Assembly (NCBI RefSeq): GCF_009908295.1
Contig: NZ_JAAALO010000004.1
Span: 666,629-730,628 of the forward strand
Source of the DNA: Micromonospora rubida
Lineage (GTDB): Bacteria > Actinomycetota > Actinomycetes > Mycobacteriales > Micromonosporaceae
Direction: 5' to 3'
DNA length: 64,000 nucleotides
Part shown: piece by piece, positions 24,269-33,080 of the stretch
Numbering within the stretch: the first letter of the stretch is position 1
Layout of the letters: each line of letters starts with the position of its first letter
The notes under the pieces: generated by a model
Told to the model about the DNA's origin: nothing
Database searches by the model: none
Seen by the model: only the letters and a program-made list of their open reading frames with translations
Program-made: the position numbers and the translations under genes

Positions 24269-25588
24269 TCAGGCGCCGAAGAGGGTGTCCAGGTGGGGGG
24301 TTCTGAAGATGCCTGCCGGGTCCAGGCGGGTGCGGATGGCCTGGAAGTCGGCGAACCTCGGGTACGCCGGGGCCAGCGACGCCGCGTCGCGCCAGTGCAG
24401 CTTGCCCCAGTGCGGACGGCCGCCCAGGCCGGCGGCGACCTGCTCGAAGGCCCGGAAGTACGGCTCGTACGGCATTCCGACGTACTGGTGGACGGCGATG
24501 TACGCCGACTCGCGCCCGTACCCGTGCGACAGCCAGATGTCGTCCGGGGCGGTGAACCGGACCTCGACCGGGAAGAGCACCTTGAACGGGAGCCCGTCGA
24601 CGATCCGGCGCAGCGCGTCCAGCGCCTCGGGCAGGGCGGCGCGCGGCAGGCCGTACTCCATCTCCACGAACCGGACCCGGCGCGGGGTGCAGAAGACCTC
24701 GTCGGAGCGGCCGGTGTAGGTGCGCTCGGTGAGCGCCCGGGCGGAGACCGCGCTGATCGTCGGCACCAGTTTGGGCACGGCCCGGCCGAGCCGACACGCC
24801 CCGGCGAAGACCGTGTTGGCCAGGAAGTCGTCGTCCAGCCAGCCGCGCCAGCCGGGCAGCGGCCGATCGTCGGCCGGCGTCCGGTCGTTGACCTTGACCT
24901 GCACCCGGTCGGTGTACGGGAACCAGTAGAACTCGACGTGGTCGTGGGCCGAGATCAGGGCCGGCAGGTCGGACAGCACCTCGGCGAGCGGGGCGGGCCG
25001 CTCGTGGGCGCGGAGGACGAAGGCGTCCACGCAGCGCAGGGTCACCTCGGTCAGCACCCCGATGGCGCCGAGGGAGACCCGGGCGGCGGCGAACACGTCC
25101 GGGTGCTGCTCGGCGGAGCAGTGCAGCACCTCGCCGGTGCCGGTGACCAGGGTGAGCGCCTCGACGAAGGTCGACAGGCAGCCGTACGCGGCCCCGGTGC
25201 CGTGGGTGCCGGTGGAGATCGCCCCGGCGATGGTCTGCGCGTCGATGTCGCCGAGGTTGGGCATGGCCAGCCCGTTGGCGGCGAGCAGGGCGTTGAGTCG
25301 GTGCAGGTGCATTCCGGCCGGTACGGTAACGAGGCGTCGACCTCGATCGATCCGCACCTCGGTGTCCAGTTCCGTCAGCTCCATCCGGCGGCCGTCGGTG
25401 CGGGCGACGGGGGTGAAGGAATGGCCGCTGCCGACCGCCCGGATCCGTTCGCCGGCCGCCCCGGCGGCCCGGACGGCGTCGGCGACGTCGGCGACCGTGC
25501 GAGGGCGGAGGATGGCGGTGGCGGTGCTGTGCTGGTTGCCGGCCCAGTTGGTCCAGGCGGCGGTGGTGAGCGGTGCGGTGCTGGCCAT
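24269..25588 (-). CDS. D-arabinono-1,4-lactone oxidase family FAD oxidase
   Basis: 439 residues. The N-terminal FAD-binding PCMH domain includes ILRPRTVADVADAVRAA, GSGHSF near residue 53 and GTHGTG near 125. The C-terminal ALO domain ends with HWGKLHW at residue 393 (the HWXK motif) and FADFQAIRTRLDPAGIFRTP. Enzymes of this family oxidise aldonolactones or polyols with O2. It is divergent from the TetR gene, which may control it. The first-domain His usually linking FAD covalently is present in the GSGHS motif. Confidence 0.9.
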   Translation of the reverse strand: MASTAPLTTAAWTNWAGNQHSTATAILRPRTVADVADAVRAAGAAGERIRAVGSGHSFTPVARTDGRRMELTELDTEVRIDRGRRLVTVPAGMHLHRLNALLAANGLAMPNLGDIDAQTIAGAISTGTHGTGAAYGCLSTFVEALTLVTGTGEVLHCSAEQHPDVFAAARVSLGAIGVLTEVTLRCVDAFVLRAHERPAPLAEVLSDLPALISAHDHVEFYWFPYTDRVQVKVNDRTPADDRPLPGWRGWLDDDFLANTVFAGACRLGRAVPKLVPTISAVSARALTERTYTGRSDEVFCTPRRVRFVEMEYGLPRAALPEALDALRRIVDGLPFKVLFPVEVRFTAPDDIWLSHGYGRESAYIAVHQYVGMPYEPYFRAFEQVAAGLGGRPHWGKLHWRDAASLAPAYPRFADFQAIRTRLDPAGIFRTPHLDTLFGA

Positions 25589-25606
25589 GCGCGCTCCTCG
25601 ACGTGA

Positions 25607-25625
25607 ATATGAGCTGTCTTCATAT
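25607..25625. promoter_or_regulatory. Inverted repeat between oxidase and TetR genes
   Basis: Arms ATATGA and TCATAT with 7-bp spacer, 19 bp upstream of the oxidase start. AT-rich and perfectly symmetric, so a candidate operator for the divergent TetR-type regulator, or a nucleoid protein site. Confidence 0.4.
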
Positions 25626-25733
25626 CAGGAACGTTGTGCCTGGTAAATACCGCAATCGAGGTCCGCTCGTTGTACCGGTAGTCACGCACTCGTGACGTGC
25701 AGATATGTTCATCCGTCGAAGGGGGGTGGCCGA

Positions 25734-26408
25734 GTGTCCACACCAGCCGCCACGACCGGGCCGCTGCGCCGGGTACCGGTCCAGGGTCGAAGCGTGGCGC
25801 GGGTCCAACGAATGTTGGACGCCTGTGCCGAACTCGTCGACGAGGTGGGGTACGAGGGCCTGACCACGACCCTGCTCGCCGAGCGCGCCGAGGTTGCGAT
25901 CGGGTCGGTCTACCAGTTCTTCCCGGACAAACGGGCCATCGTGCAGGCGCTGACGCTGCGCACGATGGAGTCCTACCTCCAGCGCCTCGACGAGCGGTTC
26001 GCCTCGGACGACCTGAGCCACTGGTGGGACGGCGTCGACGCGGGGATCGACGAGTACATCACGATGCACCGCACCGTCCCGGGGTTCCGCACCCTGCACT
26101 TCGGCGACGTGGTCGACCTGCACCTGCTCGACGAGCAGCGGGACAACAACGGCGTGATCGCCGACCAGTTGGCCCGGGTGCTCACCGAACGGTTCGGGAT
26201 GATCGACGAGCCGCGCCTGCGGTTCTGCCTGGAGATCGCCGTCGAGGCCTCGGACGCCCTGATCAAGCTGGCGTTCCGGCGCAACCCCGAGGGTGACGAG
26301 CGGGTGCTCGCCGAGGCCAAGGCGCTCATCCGCGAGTACCTGCACCGGCACGTCACCGTCCCGGCCGACGCCGCCACTCCCGCTCCCGCCCCCAGCGTCT
26401 CCTCCTGA
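25734..26408 (+). CDS. TetR/AcrR family regulator
   Basis: 224 residues from GTG 25734, which has AAGGGGGG upstream; an upstream ATG at 25692 lacks a site. The HTH covers RVQRMLDACAELVDEVGYEG to LAERAEVAIGSVYQFFPDK, the classic TetR pattern. The C-terminal ligand domain includes an acidic stretch (DDLSHWWDGVDAG) and LRFCLEIAVEASDALIKLAF. It likely represses itself and perhaps the divergent FAD oxidase. Ligand unknown. Confidence 0.9.
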   Translation: MSTPAATTGPLRRVPVQGRSVARVQRMLDACAELVDEVGYEGLTTTLLAERAEVAIGSVYQFFPDKRAIVQALTLRTMESYLQRLDERFASDDLSHWWDGVDAGIDEYITMHRTVPGFRTLHFGDVVDLHLLDEQRDNNGVIADQLARVLTERFGMIDEPRLRFCLEIAVEASDALIKLAFRRNPEGDERVLAEAKALIREYLHRHVTVPADAATPAPAPSVSS

Positions 26409-26454
26409 TCCCGGCCACCGGGGGCGGCCCGACCTCCTGGAGCCGCTCGGGTGG

Positions 26455-27663
26455 CTACAGGAAGGCGTGGCCCTCCCCCCGGTAGGTGGGGACGCTGCCC
26501 ACCACCCGGTCCCCCTCGACCAGGTGCAGCTCGTTGACGTGCTCGCAGACCTCACCGGCCTTGGCGTGCCGGAACCAGACCAGGTCGCCGACCCGCAGGT
26601 CGTCCGCCGCCCGGCCGGCCAGCGGGGTCTGCACCTCGCCGGCCCCCTCCGCACCGAGCAGCTTCAACCCGGTCGGCAGCCAGGGGGAGGGCAGGCGGGT
26701 GTCTTCGGCCGGGCCGGAGGCGATCCAGCCGCCGCCGAGCACCGTGGCCAGCCCGGGTGCCGGGCGGCGGACCACCGCGCAGGCGAAGAACGCCGCCGGG
26801 GTGGGTCGCCAGGCGCGGTACGCGTCGAACAGCGTCGGCCCGTACAGGCCGGATCCCGCGGTGACCTCGGTGACCGCGGGGTCGGCGCTGGTCGCCGCGA
26901 GGCTGCCGGTGCCGCCGCCGTTGACGAATTCCAGCTCGGCGTGTTCGCGTACCGCGGCCACCGCCGCGCCCCGGCGGGCCAGCAGTTCCCGGTACGACCC
27001 GCGCTGGGCCACCCGGATCGCGGCGGCCATCGCCGCCCGCCCCGGCGGGGCGTCGCCCACCCCGGCGATCTGCGCCTCGTACGACATCAGGCCGACCAGC
27101 CGGAAGCCGGGCCGGGCGGCGACGGCGGCGGCGAGCGCGCCGGCCGCCCGGGCGCTGTGCACCGGGGAGCGGCGCACTCCGACGTGCACCCGCCCGCGCA
27201 GGGGTCGCCAGGAGGCGTCCAGGTCGATGCAGACCCGCAGCGGGGGTCGATGCCCCGGCGGGCGAACCGCGTCGATGAGGTCGAGCTGGTCGGTGCCGTC
27301 GATCATCAGGGTGACGGACCGGGCCAGCTCCTCGTCGCCGGCCAGTTCGGCGAGCGCCCTCCGGTCGGCCGTGGGGTACGCCACCAGCGCGTCGTCGGTC
27401 ACGCCGGTGCGGACCAGCCAGCTCGCCTCGGGCAGGGTGAACGCCAGCACTCCGGCCCAGCCGGGTCGGCCCAGCACGCGGCCGAGCAGCTCACGGGCCC
27501 GCACGGACTTGCTGGCGACCCGGATCGGCTTGCCGCCGGCGAGGGGGACCAGCGCCGTGGCATTGGCGTCGAACGCCGTCAGGTCGACCACCGCGTACGG
27601 CGGGTCGAGGTGGGCGGTCGCCCGGTTCAGGCGCTCGCGAAGTTTGTCGCTTTCGGTGGCCAC
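26455..27663 (-). CDS. PLP-dependent amino acid deaminase/aldolase
   Basis: 402 residues. The N-terminal alanine-racemase-type barrel begins PPYAVVDLTAFDANA and has the PLP Lys in GKPIRVASKSVRARELL near residue 52. The C-terminal D-threonine-aldolase/D-serine-dehydratase-like domain carries the metal-binding-type motif HVNELH and GDLVWFRHAKAGEVCEH. Members split D-threonine-type 3-hydroxy amino acids or deaminate D-serine. The GGGTGS loop that binds the phosphate is present. Convergent with the TetR gene with 46 bp between. Substrate not determinable. Confidence 0.83.
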   Translation of the reverse strand: MATESDKLRERLNRATAHLDPPYAVVDLTAFDANATALVPLAGGKPIRVASKSVRARELLGRVLGRPGWAGVLAFTLPEASWLVRTGVTDDALVAYPTADRRALAELAGDEELARSVTLMIDGTDQLDLIDAVRPPGHRPPLRVCIDLDASWRPLRGRVHVGVRRSPVHSARAAGALAAAVAARPGFRLVGLMSYEAQIAGVGDAPPGRAAMAAAIRVAQRGSYRELLARRGAAVAAVREHAELEFVNGGGTGSLAATSADPAVTEVTAGSGLYGPTLFDAYRAWRPTPAAFFACAVVRRPAPGLATVLGGGWIASGPAEDTRLPSPWLPTGLKLLGAEGAGEVQTPLAGRAADDLRVGDLVWFRHAKAGEVCEHVNELHLVEGDRVVGSVPTYRGEGHAFL

Positions 27664-27877
27664 GTGTGCACGCTAACTGTCAAACGGTCAATGCGAAATA
27701 CCCTCGCGTATGCCTGCTGCAGCCGGTGGTGCCGGCGGCCTAGGCTCGGCGAGCAGGCAATGTCGCGGACGGGGTGCCCCCGGCCGGGACTAGAGTGTTG
27801 CACCGGGACTGCCCAGTGTTGGGCCGGCACGTGGAGGTACGGCCATCGAAAGCCAGAACAACGGCGAGTCGTCCGGC

Positions 27878-30055
27878 GTGTCGCCCTCCGGCGACCGGCC
27901 CGACACCGCCGCCACGACCCCGCCCGCCGACCGGTCCGGGGGCGCCGCGATCCGCTCCGTGCTGCGCATCCGGCCGTTCCGCCGGCTCTGGATCGTGCTC
28001 GGCGCCGCCTCCTTCGGTGACTGGCTCGGACTGCTCGCCACCTCCGTCTTCGCCGCCGCCCAGGTCTCGGGCAGCACCGCGCAGGGCGCCGCGTTCGGCA
28101 CCCTGATCGCGATCCGGCTGCTGCCCGCGTTGATCCTCGGCCCGGTGGCCGGCGTCTTCGCCGACCGGTTCGACCGGCGCTGGACGATGGTCATCTGCGA
28201 CGTGCTGCGCTTCCTGCTCTTCGCCTCCATCCCGCTGTTCGCGCTCACCGGGGCCAGCGGCGGCCTGGTGGTCGGCTGGGCGGCGGTCGCCACCTTCCTG
28301 ATCGAAACGATCACCCTGCTCTGGATCCCGGCCAAGGAGGCCGCGGTTCCCAACCTCATCCCGCGCGCCCGGCTGGAGGCGGCCAACCAGCTCACCCTGA
28401 TCACCACGTACGGCATCACCCCGATCGCCGCCGCGCTCGGCCTGGCCGTGCTCGACCGCAGCATCCGGGGCGCGACCGGCGGCGAGATCCCGTCCTGGTC
28501 CGAGCCGGCCCAGATCGCGCTCTGGTTCAACGCGTTCTCCCGGCTGGCCACCGCGCTGGTGGTCGCGTTCGGGATCAAGGAGATCAGTCAGACGCAGTCC
28601 AGCGAGGCGGAGCGCACCGAGCAGGGCATGCGGCACCAGTTCATCGAGGGCTGGCGGTACATCGGGCAGACCCCGCTGGTGCGCGGCCTGGTGCTCGGCA
28701 TCTTCGGCGCGTTCGCCGGCGGTGGGATCGTGATCGGCACGGCGAAGTTCTTCGCCGCCTCGCTCGGCGCCGGTGACGCCGCCTTCTACCTGCTCTTCGG
28801 CGCGATGTTCGTGGGCCTGGCCGTGGGCATCGGGCTCGGCCCGATGATCGTCCGGGACATGTCCCGGCGGCGCTGGTTCGGGATGAGCATCGTGCTGGCC
28901 AGCGCGTCCGTGCTGGTGCTCGCGTTCGCCATCCACCTGTCCATGGCAGTGCTCGGCGCGATCCTGGTCGGCGCGGGCGCCGGGATGGCCTTCCTCGCCG
29001 GCACCACGCTGCTCGGTGGTGAGGTCGCCGACGAGGTGCGCGGCCGGGTCTTCGCGGTGGTGCAGATCGGCACCCGGCTGGTGCTGATCCTGGCCATCGC
29101 GCTGAGCAGCCTGCTGGTCGGCGTCGGTGGCTCCCGCCAGTTGACCATCGCCGACCTGGGCATCTCCATCTCGTCCACCCGGTTGCTGCTGCTCGCCGCG
29201 GGCGCCGCCGGCATCTTCGCCGGGATCAGCGCCTTCGGCCAGATGGACGACAAGAAGGGCGTGCCGGTCCTCGCCGACCTGTGGGGGTCGATCCGGGGCC
29301 GCCCGCTGATGCCGGCCGAGAAGTTCGTCTCCAGCGGGCTCTTCGTGGTCTTCGAGGGCGGCGAGGGCGCCGGCAAGTCGACCCAACTCGCCACGCTCGC
29401 CGAGCGGCTGCGCGGGCAGGGCCGGGAGGTGGTGGTGACCCGGGAGCCGGGGGCCACCGGAATCGGCGAGCAGATCCGCTCGCTGGTGCTCGACACCGCC
29501 GTCGAGGCGCCCTCGCCGCGCGCCGAGGCGCTGCTCTACGCCGCGGACCGCGCGCACCACGTGGCCACCGTGGTCCGGCCGGCGCTCATCCGGGGCGCGG
29601 TGGTGATCAGCGACCGGTACGTCGACTCGTCTCTGGCTTACCAGGGGGCCGGGCGGACGCTGCCCGTCGACGAGGTCTCCTGGCTCTCCTCCTGGGCCAC
29701 CGGCGGGCTCAAGCCCGACCTGGTGGTGCTGCTCGACGTCGAACCGCAGACCGGCCTGTCCCGGGTCGCGTCGCGCAACGCCGGGGCCGACCGGTTGGAG
29801 GCCGAGTCCGTCGCGTTCCACGAGCGGGTCCGGTACGCCTTCCTCGACCTCGCGGCGAGCGACCCGAAGCGGTACCTGGTGCTCGACGCGTCCCGCCCCG
29901 TCGGGGAGACCGCCGAGCGGGTGGCCCGGCGGGTGGGGGAGTTCCTCGTCGACCCGGCCGGCATCGTGCACCCCCGCCTCGCCCAGGGGCCGGACACCTC
30001 GGTGCAGCCGGAGTTATCCGACACGGAGATGGTGACGATGGAGCGCCGGACCTGA
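27878..30055 (+). CDS. tmk: Fused MFS-type membrane protein and thymidylate kinase
   Basis: 725 residues from GTG 27878. Residues 25-460 form a 12-helix MFS-like module (FRRLWIVLGAASFGDWLG, VFADRFDRRWTMV). Residues 485-700 are dTMP kinase: P-loop VFEGGEGAGKSTQ near 493, VTREPGATG, DRYVDSSLAYQGAG and the DVEPQTGLSR segment. The kinase makes dTDP from dTMP; the role of the membrane part is unknown, but the fusion is known in actinobacteria. GTG 27878 has no Shine-Dalgarno, whereas GGAGG at 27833-27837 lies 7 bp before an in-frame ATC at 27845. One TTA codon occurs at 30014. The stop overlaps holB. Confidence 0.9.
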   Translation: MSPSGDRPDTAATTPPADRSGGAAIRSVLRIRPFRRLWIVLGAASFGDWLGLLATSVFAAAQVSGSTAQGAAFGTLIAIRLLPALILGPVAGVFADRFDRRWTMVICDVLRFLLFASIPLFALTGASGGLVVGWAAVATFLIETITLLWIPAKEAAVPNLIPRARLEAANQLTLITTYGITPIAAALGLAVLDRSIRGATGGEIPSWSEPAQIALWFNAFSRLATALVVAFGIKEISQTQSSEAERTEQGMRHQFIEGWRYIGQTPLVRGLVLGIFGAFAGGGIVIGTAKFFAASLGAGDAAFYLLFGAMFVGLAVGIGLGPMIVRDMSRRRWFGMSIVLASASVLVLAFAIHLSMAVLGAILVGAGAGMAFLAGTTLLGGEVADEVRGRVFAVVQIGTRLVLILAIALSSLLVGVGGSRQLTIADLGISISSTRLLLLAAGAAGIFAGISAFGQMDDKKGVPVLADLWGSIRGRPLMPAEKFVSSGLFVVFEGGEGAGKSTQLATLAERLRGQGREVVVTREPGATGIGEQIRSLVLDTAVEAPSPRAEALLYAADRAHHVATVVRPALIRGAVVISDRYVDSSLAYQGAGRTLPVDEVSWLSSWATGGLKPDLVVLLDVEPQTGLSRVASRNAGADRLEAESVAFHERVRYAFLDLAASDPKRYLVLDASRPVGETAERVARRVGEFLVDPAGIVHPRLAQGPDTSVQPELSDTEMVTMERRT

Positions 30056-31347
30056 TGCCCGACGTCTTCGCCGACATAGTCGGGCAGGACGACGTCGTCG
30101 ACACGCTGCGCCGGGCGGCCGCGTCCGCCGCGGCCGTGCTGCGCGGGGCCGCCGCCGGCCGCGCGGCGGCCGCCGCCGGCCCGGTCGCCCCCGACGACGA
30201 TGACGCCCTGGCCGCCGAGGCGGAGGCCGAGGCCGCCGAGGGGGCGGGCGGGGCCGCCCAGGGATCGGGGATGACCCACGCGTGGATCCTCACCGGGCCG
30301 CCGGGCTCGGGGCGCTCGGTGGCCGCCCGCGCCTTCGCCGCCGCCCTCCAGTGCCTGCGCGGCACCGGCTGTGGGGAGTGCCAGGGCTGCCACACCACGC
30401 TCGCCGGCACCCACGCCGACGTCCGCCTGGTGGCGCCCGAGGGACTTTCCATCGGCGTCGGCGAGATGCGTGCCCTGGTGCTCCGGGCGGCGAGCACCCC
30501 GTCCGGCGGCCGGTGGCAGGTGGTGATCGTCTCCGATGCCGACCGGCTCACCGAGGCGGCCGGCAACGCGCTGCTCAAGGCCGTCGAGGAGCCGCCGCCA
30601 CGCACGGTCTTCCTGCTCTGCGCCCCGTCCACCCACCCGGACGACGTCTCGGTGACCATCCGGTCGCGCTGCCGGGTCCTGCCGTTGCGGCAGCCGGCGC
30701 CCGAGGCGGTGGCCGAGGTGCTGGTCCGCCGGGACGGCATCGCCCCGGACGTGGCGCGGTGGGCGGCGGCGGCCGCGCAGGGGCACGTGGGCCGGGCCCG
30801 GCTGCTCGCCGGCGACCGGGAGGCCCGCGCCCGCCGCGACGCGGTGCTCGCGGTGCCGCGCCGGCTGACCGGGGTGGGTGCCGCCTTCGACGCGGCGTCC
30901 GCGCTGATCGAGGCGGCCGAGGCGGAGGCCGGCGCGGCCGTGACGGAGAGCGACGCCGCCGAGCGGGCCGCGTTGCAGACGGCGCTCGGCGCGGGTGGCA
31001 CCGGCCGGGGCGCGGCCGGGGCGATGCGCGGGGCCGCCGGTCAGCTCAAGGAACTGGAGAAGCGGCAGAAGTCGCGAGCCACCCGGGCCCAGCGGGACGC
31101 CCTGGACCGGGCCCTGGTCGACCTGGCCGGCTTCTACCGCGACGCGCTCACCGCGGCGCTGCACGCGCCGGTCGCCCCGGTGCACACCGACACCGCCGTT
31201 CTGACCGCGGCCGGCGCGCAGCGGTGGGGCGCCGAGGGGTCGCTGCGCCGGCTGGAGGCCGTGCTGGAGTGCCGGGCCGCCATCGAGTCGAACGTCAAGC
31301 CGCGGATCGCGGTGGAGGCGATGATGCTGACCCTCTGGAAGGGCTGA
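30055..31347 (+). CDS. holB: DNA polymerase III subunit delta prime
   Basis: 430 residues, ATG sharing a base with the tmk stop. Starts MPDVFADIVGQDDVVDTLRR; an Ala/Glu/Asp-rich insertion occupies about residues 22-72. The AAA+ core then begins THAWILTGPPGSGRS (P-loop near 81), with a four-Cys zinc cluster CLRGTGCGECQGC, the GVGEMRALV helix, SDADRLTEAAGNALLKAVEEPP and the arginine-rich SRC sensor. It is part of the clamp loader. The acidic insertion is common in actinobacterial homologues. Reading frame is continuous. Confidence 0.92.
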   Translation: MPDVFADIVGQDDVVDTLRRAAASAAAVLRGAAAGRAAAAAGPVAPDDDDALAAEAEAEAAEGAGGAAQGSGMTHAWILTGPPGSGRSVAARAFAAALQCLRGTGCGECQGCHTTLAGTHADVRLVAPEGLSIGVGEMRALVLRAASTPSGGRWQVVIVSDADRLTEAAGNALLKAVEEPPPRTVFLLCAPSTHPDDVSVTIRSRCRVLPLRQPAPEAVAEVLVRRDGIAPDVARWAAAAAQGHVGRARLLAGDREARARRDAVLAVPRRLTGVGAAFDAASALIEAAEAEAGAAVTESDAAERAALQTALGAGGTGRGAAGAMRGAAGQLKELEKRQKSRATRAQRDALDRALVDLAGFYRDALTAALHAPVAPVHTDTAVLTAAGAQRWGAEGSLRRLEAVLECRAAIESNVKPRIAVEAMMLTLWKG

Positions 31348-31471
31348 CCCCTTCCCACCCCTGCCCGGTGCACAGGTCATCGACAGGCGCGATTGGTGTG
31401 CGGTACGGTCCCGTATGCCGCGGTGACGGTGGCGGCACACTCAGTGAGAGCAGTGCCGGGAGGAGTCCGTG

Positions 31472-31801
31472 ATGCCTCGGGGGGAGATCGACGAGGCCTG
31501 GATCGAGGAGGCGGTGCGGCGCTACCGCCGTATCGAGTCGTTGCAGGCCGAGTTCGACCAGGCGGTAGCGACCGTGGAGGTCACCGTGCGTTCCCCGGAC
31601 GGGCTGGTCGAGGTGGTGGTCACCGCCGGCGGCCGGATCACGGATGTGCGGTTCCTCGGCCCGCTGCACAGCCGCCATCCCCGGGACGTCGCCGGCTCGG
31701 TACGGGCCGCGGTGAGCGCCGCCGCCGACGCCGCCCAGTGGGCCCGGGAGAAGCTGCACAACGAGACGTTCGCCGCGTACCGACCGCTCACGGGGGCCTG
31801 A
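31472..31801 (+). CDS. YbaB/EbfC-type DNA-binding protein
   Basis: 109 residues with GGAGG upstream; GTG 31469 and ATG 31472 are alternative starts. A coiled-coil start (VRRYRRIESLQAEFDQAVA) leads into the YbaB core VEVTVRSPDGLVEVVVTAGG and RITDVRF, then a C-terminal helix. YbaB proteins are nucleoid-associated dimers; many actinobacterial copies sit in operons with WXG100/ESX-like genes, as here. First gene of a three-gene unit. Confidence 0.78.
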   Translation: MPRGEIDEAWIEEAVRRYRRIESLQAEFDQAVATVEVTVRSPDGLVEVVVTAGGRITDVRFLGPLHSRHPRDVAGSVRAAVSAAADAAQWAREKLHNETFAAYRPLTGA

Positions 31802-31802
31802 G

Positions 31803-32108
31803 ATGGACGAGCTGCGTGCCCTCGCCGCCCGGCTGGACGAGGCCAGCGCCACCCTCGACGTGCTGGCCCGCGCGGTGACCGCCGCCGACCCGCCGCACCC
31901 GGCGTTCGGCACGCACGTCCCGGGCCGACCCGGCGAGATCGGCCGGGCGCTGCACCAGCGGTGGACCGAGGCGACCGGCGACCGGGCCCGGGAGGCGACC
32001 GTCGCCGCGAGCAGGTTGTCCGCCGCCGCGTCCGCCGTCCGGGGCGCCGCCGACCGGTACTCGGGCGTCGACGACACGGCCCGACGCCGGCTGCGCCGGG
32101 AGGTCTGA
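31803..32108 (+). CDS. WXG100-like helical protein, 101 aa
   Basis: Begins one base after the preceding stop. Two long helices are predicted (ELRALAARLDEASATLDVLARAV, given here in part, and REATVAASRLSAAASAVRGAADRY) around a loop that holds RWTEATG rather than a canonical WXG turn. The C-terminal part resembles ESX substrates and their regulators. Stop overlaps the next ATG (TGATG), so it is coupled. Function unknown; secretion by type VII is possible but no secretion genes are near. Confidence 0.6.
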   Translation: MDELRALAARLDEASATLDVLARAVTAADPPHPAFGTHVPGRPGEIGRALHQRWTEATGDRAREATVAASRLSAAASAVRGAADRYSGVDDTARRRLRREV

Positions 32109-32776
32109 TGGACGCGCTGGACCGCCTCGCCGAGCCCGGCCTCGACCTGCTCGGCCGGGTCGACACGCTGCTCGCGGGCGGGGCCCCCGAGGGGCACCGG
32201 CTCTGGCCGCTGCTGCGGCGGATGCAGGTGCTCCCGGGTGAGGCGGTGCGGGGCTTCCTCGAACTGCATCCGGCGCCGCTGGCCGACGCCGGCCACGCGG
32301 TGCGCGCGCTCGTCCGGGGGTACGACGAGGTCTGTCACACCCTCACCGACCCGGCGTCCTGGTTCGGGCCGGCCGCGTCCGCGTACGACCAGGCGCGCTC
32401 CACCCTGCTGCGTCACCTCGACGAGGGCCCGGAGAGCCTGGTGGGTCGGCTGGAGGCGACGGCCGGGTACGCGGACGCCCTCGCCGACTGGGTGGAGGGC
32501 AGCCGGCTCGCGCTGGCCCGGTCCCTGGCCGACGTGCTCGGCTCCGTCGAGGCGGTCCGGGTCCGCGCCGCCACCGCGCCGGGGGTCGAGGCCGACGCCG
32601 TGGGGCCGCTCGCGGCGGCCGACGTCGCGTACCGGGTGCTCTCGGTGCTGGGGGTGGCCTACGACGGCGCGGAGACGCTGCTGCGCCAGTGGTCACCGAG
32701 CCTGGCGGAGACGACCTGGCGTGGGCCGGCGGGCGGCCCGACCCGCTACGACACCTTCACCCGGGTCGGCCGCTGA
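32108..32776 (+). CDS. Helical hypothetical protein, third gene of the YbaB operon
   Basis: 222 residues, ATG overlapping the previous stop. Mostly helical with a Trp in DPASWFGPAASAYDQ, the WXG-like turn, and a second Ala/Val-rich helical region (SLADVLGSVEAVRV). The C terminus ends RYDTFTRVGR. Resembles proteins of about 200-400 residues that accompany YbaB and WXG100 genes in actinomycetes. No enzyme motif. Confidence 0.62.
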   Translation: MDALDRLAEPGLDLLGRVDTLLAGGAPEGHRLWPLLRRMQVLPGEAVRGFLELHPAPLADAGHAVRALVRGYDEVCHTLTDPASWFGPAASAYDQARSTLLRHLDEGPESLVGRLEATAGYADALADWVEGSRLALARSLADVLGSVEAVRVRAATAPGVEADAVGPLAAADVAYRVLSVLGVAYDGAETLLRQWSPSLAETTWRGPAGGPTRYDTFTRVGR

Positions 32777-33080
32777 CCCACCCGGGCTTGCGCCGGGGCT
32801 GGTGTGGCCACGGCGTCGCGCCGGTGGCACCGGTGTGACCCGGGCTTTCGGCGGCGACGCCGTGGCCTTCCCCTGCACCCCCCGCAGGTCTGCCCTCCAC
32901 TCAACGCCCCGGGCCGGCGTTTGTCGCCCGGCTGGGAGCGGAATCAGCCGTCCGGGCAGGCGTATCGGGACGACGGGTCGGCCGGGCCGGACGATTCGAC
33001 GACCATGGATAGCTGCGCCGGGTGACCGGATGGCGACCGGTGGGGTGGGTGGCGCGGCCACTCCGTCGTAGGGTGAGGGC
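32777..33080. other. Gap before ricT
   Basis: About 300 bp of Gly/Pro-rich shadow frames without a start or family resemblance. It should hold the ricT promoter; the sequence GTAGGGTGA about 10 bp before the ricT ATG may serve as -10 or as part of the ribosome site. Nothing else seen. Confidence 0.35.

Noticed and set aside
21423..24797. 1124-codon minus-strand frame over topA
   Set aside because: Shadow of topA and the neighbouring oxidase gene; low-complexity Leu/Arg/Gly composition and no domain.
31803..32776. Complete type VII secretion locus
   Set aside because: Only WXG-like and YbaB genes are present; no EccC ATPase, EccD or mycosin gene is found in the window.
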